Shown here in pieces: positions 30,998 to 32,767 of a stretch of 32,767 nt of DNA. Below the pieces are notes generated by a model. It saw only the letters and a list, made by a program, of their open reading frames with translations, did no database searches and was not told the origin of the DNA. The DNA comes from Solirubrobacteraceae bacterium (lineage in GTDB: Bacteria; Actinomycetota; Thermoleophilia; Solirubrobacterales; Solirubrobacteraceae). The stretch covers positions 1 through 32,767 of the forward strand of contig JAUXSD010000190.1 in the NCBI GenBank assembly GCA_030681525.1, written 5' to 3'. Within the stretch, counting starts at the first letter, position 1; the number at the start of each line of letters is the position of its first letter. The position numbers and the translations under genes were made by a program.

Positions 30998-32767
30998 TCA
31001 GTCGATGCGGCGGCGCAGCGCACCGCCACCGGCGGCGAGCAGCGCACCGAGCAGCCCGAGCAGCCCGAGCGGCAGACCCGTGAAGGGCAGCTCGCCGGCC
31101 TGGACCTGCGGCACCATACGCGGAGCCTGCTCCGGGGTGTCCGGGACATCCGGCTCCCCGACCTCCGGCGGCGGCGGAGGCGTGACCTCCGGCGGCGGCG
31201 GGGGCGTGACCGGCGGGGTCGTCGGCGGCGTCGCCGGCGGGGTCACCGGAGGCGTCGGGGCCGGCGGCTGCGCGACCTGCGTCACCGGAGGCGTCACCAC
31301 GCCGGGCGGGGTCACCACCGGCGGCGTGACCGGCGGCTTCGGCTTGCCCGGGATCACGATCGGCGGCTTCTTCGGGACGTTGATCTCCGGCACGCCACCC
31401 GTCTGGGTGTTGCCCGAGCTGGCGTTGCCGCCGGAGCCGCCGGTGCCCGTCGCGTCGCCGCCGCGGGCGGTGTTGCCGCCCTGGACGAGCTCCTCGTCGT
31501 TGTCCTGCGTCAGCGCGACGTCGCCGTCGCCGTCGGCATCGATGTCGGCGTCGTTGACGCCGGCCTGGACCGCGATGTTGGCCGCGATGGCCTCGCCGCC
31601 GACCACGACCGCGTCGCCGCCGTCGCCACCCTCGGCGTCGCCGCTCTCAGCCTCGGTGTCGCCACCGAAGAGCTGCACGTTGCCGCCGGTGCCCTCGAAC
31701 ACCTGGTTGCCGTTGCCGTTCTGGACGTTGCCGCTGTCCGCGTCGCCGCCGGGACCGCCGGTCGCCGTGGCGTCGCCGCCCTCGGCGTCGTTGCCACCCT
31801 GCTCGAGCGACGCGTCGTTGTCCTGGATGACGCCGACGTCGCCGTCGTCAGCTTCGACCTCGGCGTCGTTGTCGAGGATCTGGATGCCGATGTTGCCGGC
31901 GATCGCGATCCCGCCGACGGCCGCGGCATCGCCGCCGTCGCCGCCCTCGGCGTCGTCGCTCTCGGCCTCGGTGTCGCCACCGAAGACCTGGACGTTGTCG
32001 GCGTCACCTTCGACGACCGCGTTGCCGTTGGTGTCCTGGACGTTGCCGCTGTCGGCGTCGCCGCCGGCACCGCCGGTAGCCGTGGCCGCGCCGCCCTCGG
32101 CGTCGTTGCCACCCTGCTCGAGCGAGGCGTCGTTGTCCTGGGTCAGCCCGAGGTCGCCGTCGCCGTCGGCCTCGATGTCCTCGGCGTCGTTCTCGACGAG
32201 CTGCACGCCGATGTTCCCGGCGATCGCGGGACCGCCGACGGCATCGGCGTCGCCGCCGTCGCCGCCCTCGGCGTCGTCGCTCTCGGCCTCGGTGTCGCCA
32301 CCGAAGGCCTGGATGTTGTCGGCGTCGGAGTCGACGAGCGCGTTGCCGTTGGTGTCCTGGACGTTGCCGCTGTTGGCGTCGCCGCCGGCACCGCCGGTGG
32401 CCGTGGCCGCGCCGCCCTCGGCGTCGTTGCCACCCTGCTCGGCCGTGACGTCGTTGTCCTGGATCACGCCGACGTCGCCGTCGTCGTCGGACTCGACCTC
32501 CTCGGCGTCGTTCTCGACGACCTGGACGCCGATGTTGCCCGCGACCGCGAGCCCGCCGGTGGACTCGGCGTCGCCGCCGTCGCCACCCTCGGCCTCGTCG
32601 CTCTCGGCCTCGGTGTCGCCACCGAACGCCTGGACGTTGTCGCCGTCGCCGTCGATGACCGCGTTGCCGTTGCCCTCCTGGACGTTGCCGCTGTCGGCGT
32701 CGCCGCCGGCACCGCCGGTAGCCGTGGCCGCGCCGCCCTCGGCGTCGTTGCCACCCTGCTCGAGCGA
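30998..32767 (-). CDS. Cell-wall-anchored acidic tandem-repeat protein, LPFTG sorting signal (N-terminus outside window)
   Basis: At least 589 residues are visible and the frame stays open to the right edge, so the N-terminus and signal peptide are missing. Most of the visible part is a tandem array of ~107-residue units very rich in Gly, Asp, Ala, Glu and Asn, almost without Lys or Arg. Each unit contains EQGGNDAEGGAATATGG, DSGNVQ.TNGN, FGGDTEAESDDAEGGDGGDA, IAGNIGVQ and TQDND. The array is followed by a Pro/Thr/Val-rich wall-spanning segment. The C-terminus is a classic sortase signal: LPFTG (31076-31090), a hydrophobic helix (LPLGLLGLLGALLAA) and the tail RRRID. Sortase should link it to peptidoglycan. 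Possible roles are adhesin, surface layer or calcium binding; none is shown. Confidence 0.88.
   Translation of the reverse strand, partial: SLEQGGNDAEGGAATATGGAGGDADSGNVQEGNGNAVIDGDGDNVQAFGGDTEAESDEAEGGDGGDAESTGGLAVAGNIGVQVVENDAEEVESDDDGDVGVIQDNDVTAEQGGNDAEGGAATATGGAGGDANSGNVQDTNGNALVDSDADNIQAFGGDTEAESDDAEGGDGGDADAVGGPAIAGNIGVQLVENDAEDIEADGDGDLGLTQDNDASLEQGGNDAEGGAATATGGAGGDADSGNVQDTNGNAVVEGDADNVQVFGGDTEAESDDAEGGDGGDAAAVGGIAIAGNIGIQILDNDAEVEADDGDVGVIQDNDASLEQGGNDAEGGDATATGGPGGDADSGNVQNGNGNQVFEGTGGNVQLFGGDTEAESGDAEGGDGGDAVVVGGEAIAANIAVQAGVNDADIDADGDGDVALTQDNDEELVQGGNTARGGDATGTGGSGGNASSGNTQTGGVPEINVPKKPPIVIPGKPKPPVTPPVVTPPGVVTPPVTQVAQPPAPTPPVTPPATPPTTPPVTPPPPPEVTPPPPPEVGEPDVPDTPEQAPRMVPQVQAGELPFTGLPLGLLGLLGALLAAGGGALRRRID
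31476..32767 (-). repeat. Tandem coding repeats, about 321 bp per unit
   Basis: The landmark CCACCCTGCT recurs at 32751, 32430, 32109 and 31794 and, degenerate, at 31476. The spacings are 321, 321, 315 and 318 nt (107, 107, 105 and 106 codons). Nucleotide identity between the outer units is very high over long stretches, and the copy nearest the C-terminus is the most diverged. The array continues beyond the window. Confidence 0.92.

Noticed and set aside
31476-32767. CRISPR-like periodic array
   Set aside because: The period of about 321 bp is a multiple of three, units are coding throughout, and there are no short repeat/unique spacer blocks. It is a protein repeat.
1-32767. tRNA, rRNA, insertion sequences, prophage or integrase genes
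   Set aside because: I looked for cloverleaf-like segments, transposase or recombinase motifs and terminal inverted repeats, and saw none that could be supported.

Overview
The window is about 73% GC (my estimate). It reads like a chromosomal segment of a high-GC actinobacterium, most likely of the class Thermoleophilia (Solirubrobacter/Conexibacter/Patulibacter type). This placement is an inference from very strong G/C at third codon positions, a secreted protein with an Asp-rich thrombospondin-3-like stretch followed by poly-proline, an MprAB-like two-component pair, many apparently leaderless genes, and a cell-surface polysaccharide repertoire. I found no tRNA, rRNA, CRISPR array, transposase or integrase.

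Layout. Positions 3-5429 hold a first glycan cluster: two overlapping glycosyltransferases on the minus strand, diverging from a class I methyltransferase, a WecG/TagA-type glycosyltransferase and a large polytopic membrane protein (possible GT-C enzyme). Next come a SUFU-domain protein (5438-6004), an OmpR-type regulator and histidine kinase (6080-8184), a long near-perfect hairpin between convergent genes, an AIM24-family protein, a GH65 glycoside phosphorylase and a membrane HD-GYP protein (8267-12829). A plus-strand set follows (13062-15996): a secreted beta-sandwich-like protein, an FkbM methyltransferase and a secreted serine hydrolase of the beta-lactamase class C fold.

From 24379 down to 16071 all genes are on the minus strand and form a coherent surface-polysaccharide locus: UDP-xylose synthase, polyprenyl-phosphate sugar transferase, membrane-anchored GH10 endo-xylanase, SGNH hydrolase, ABC-2 permease, Wzt-like ATPase without the usual C-terminal domain, a small coiled-coil protein and a family 1 glycosyltransferase. 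The last four overlap by 4 nt at every junction. A UDP-xylose maker beside a xylanase suggests a xylose-containing polymer that the cell makes, exports and trims. This is the most system-like feature of the window.

From 24425 onward there is a tiny Cys-rich basic protein divergent from a ferritin, a methyltransferase, trigger factor, a small membrane protein, a membrane-anchored proline-rich protein with a C14 homopolymer tract and an overlapping upstream ORF, a secreted poly-proline protein, an internally duplicated hypothetical protein, and the C-terminal part of a large acidic protein. That last protein has about 107-residue tandem repeats and an LPFTG sorting signal, and it runs off the right edge.

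Regulation. At least ten genes have a TANNNT-like (or CANNNT) hexamer ending 6-10 nt before the start codon and no Shine-Dalgarno sequence, which is the arrangement expected for leaderless mRNAs in Actinobacteria. Others (6080, 13062, 14731, 8944) have clear purine-rich ribosome binding sites.
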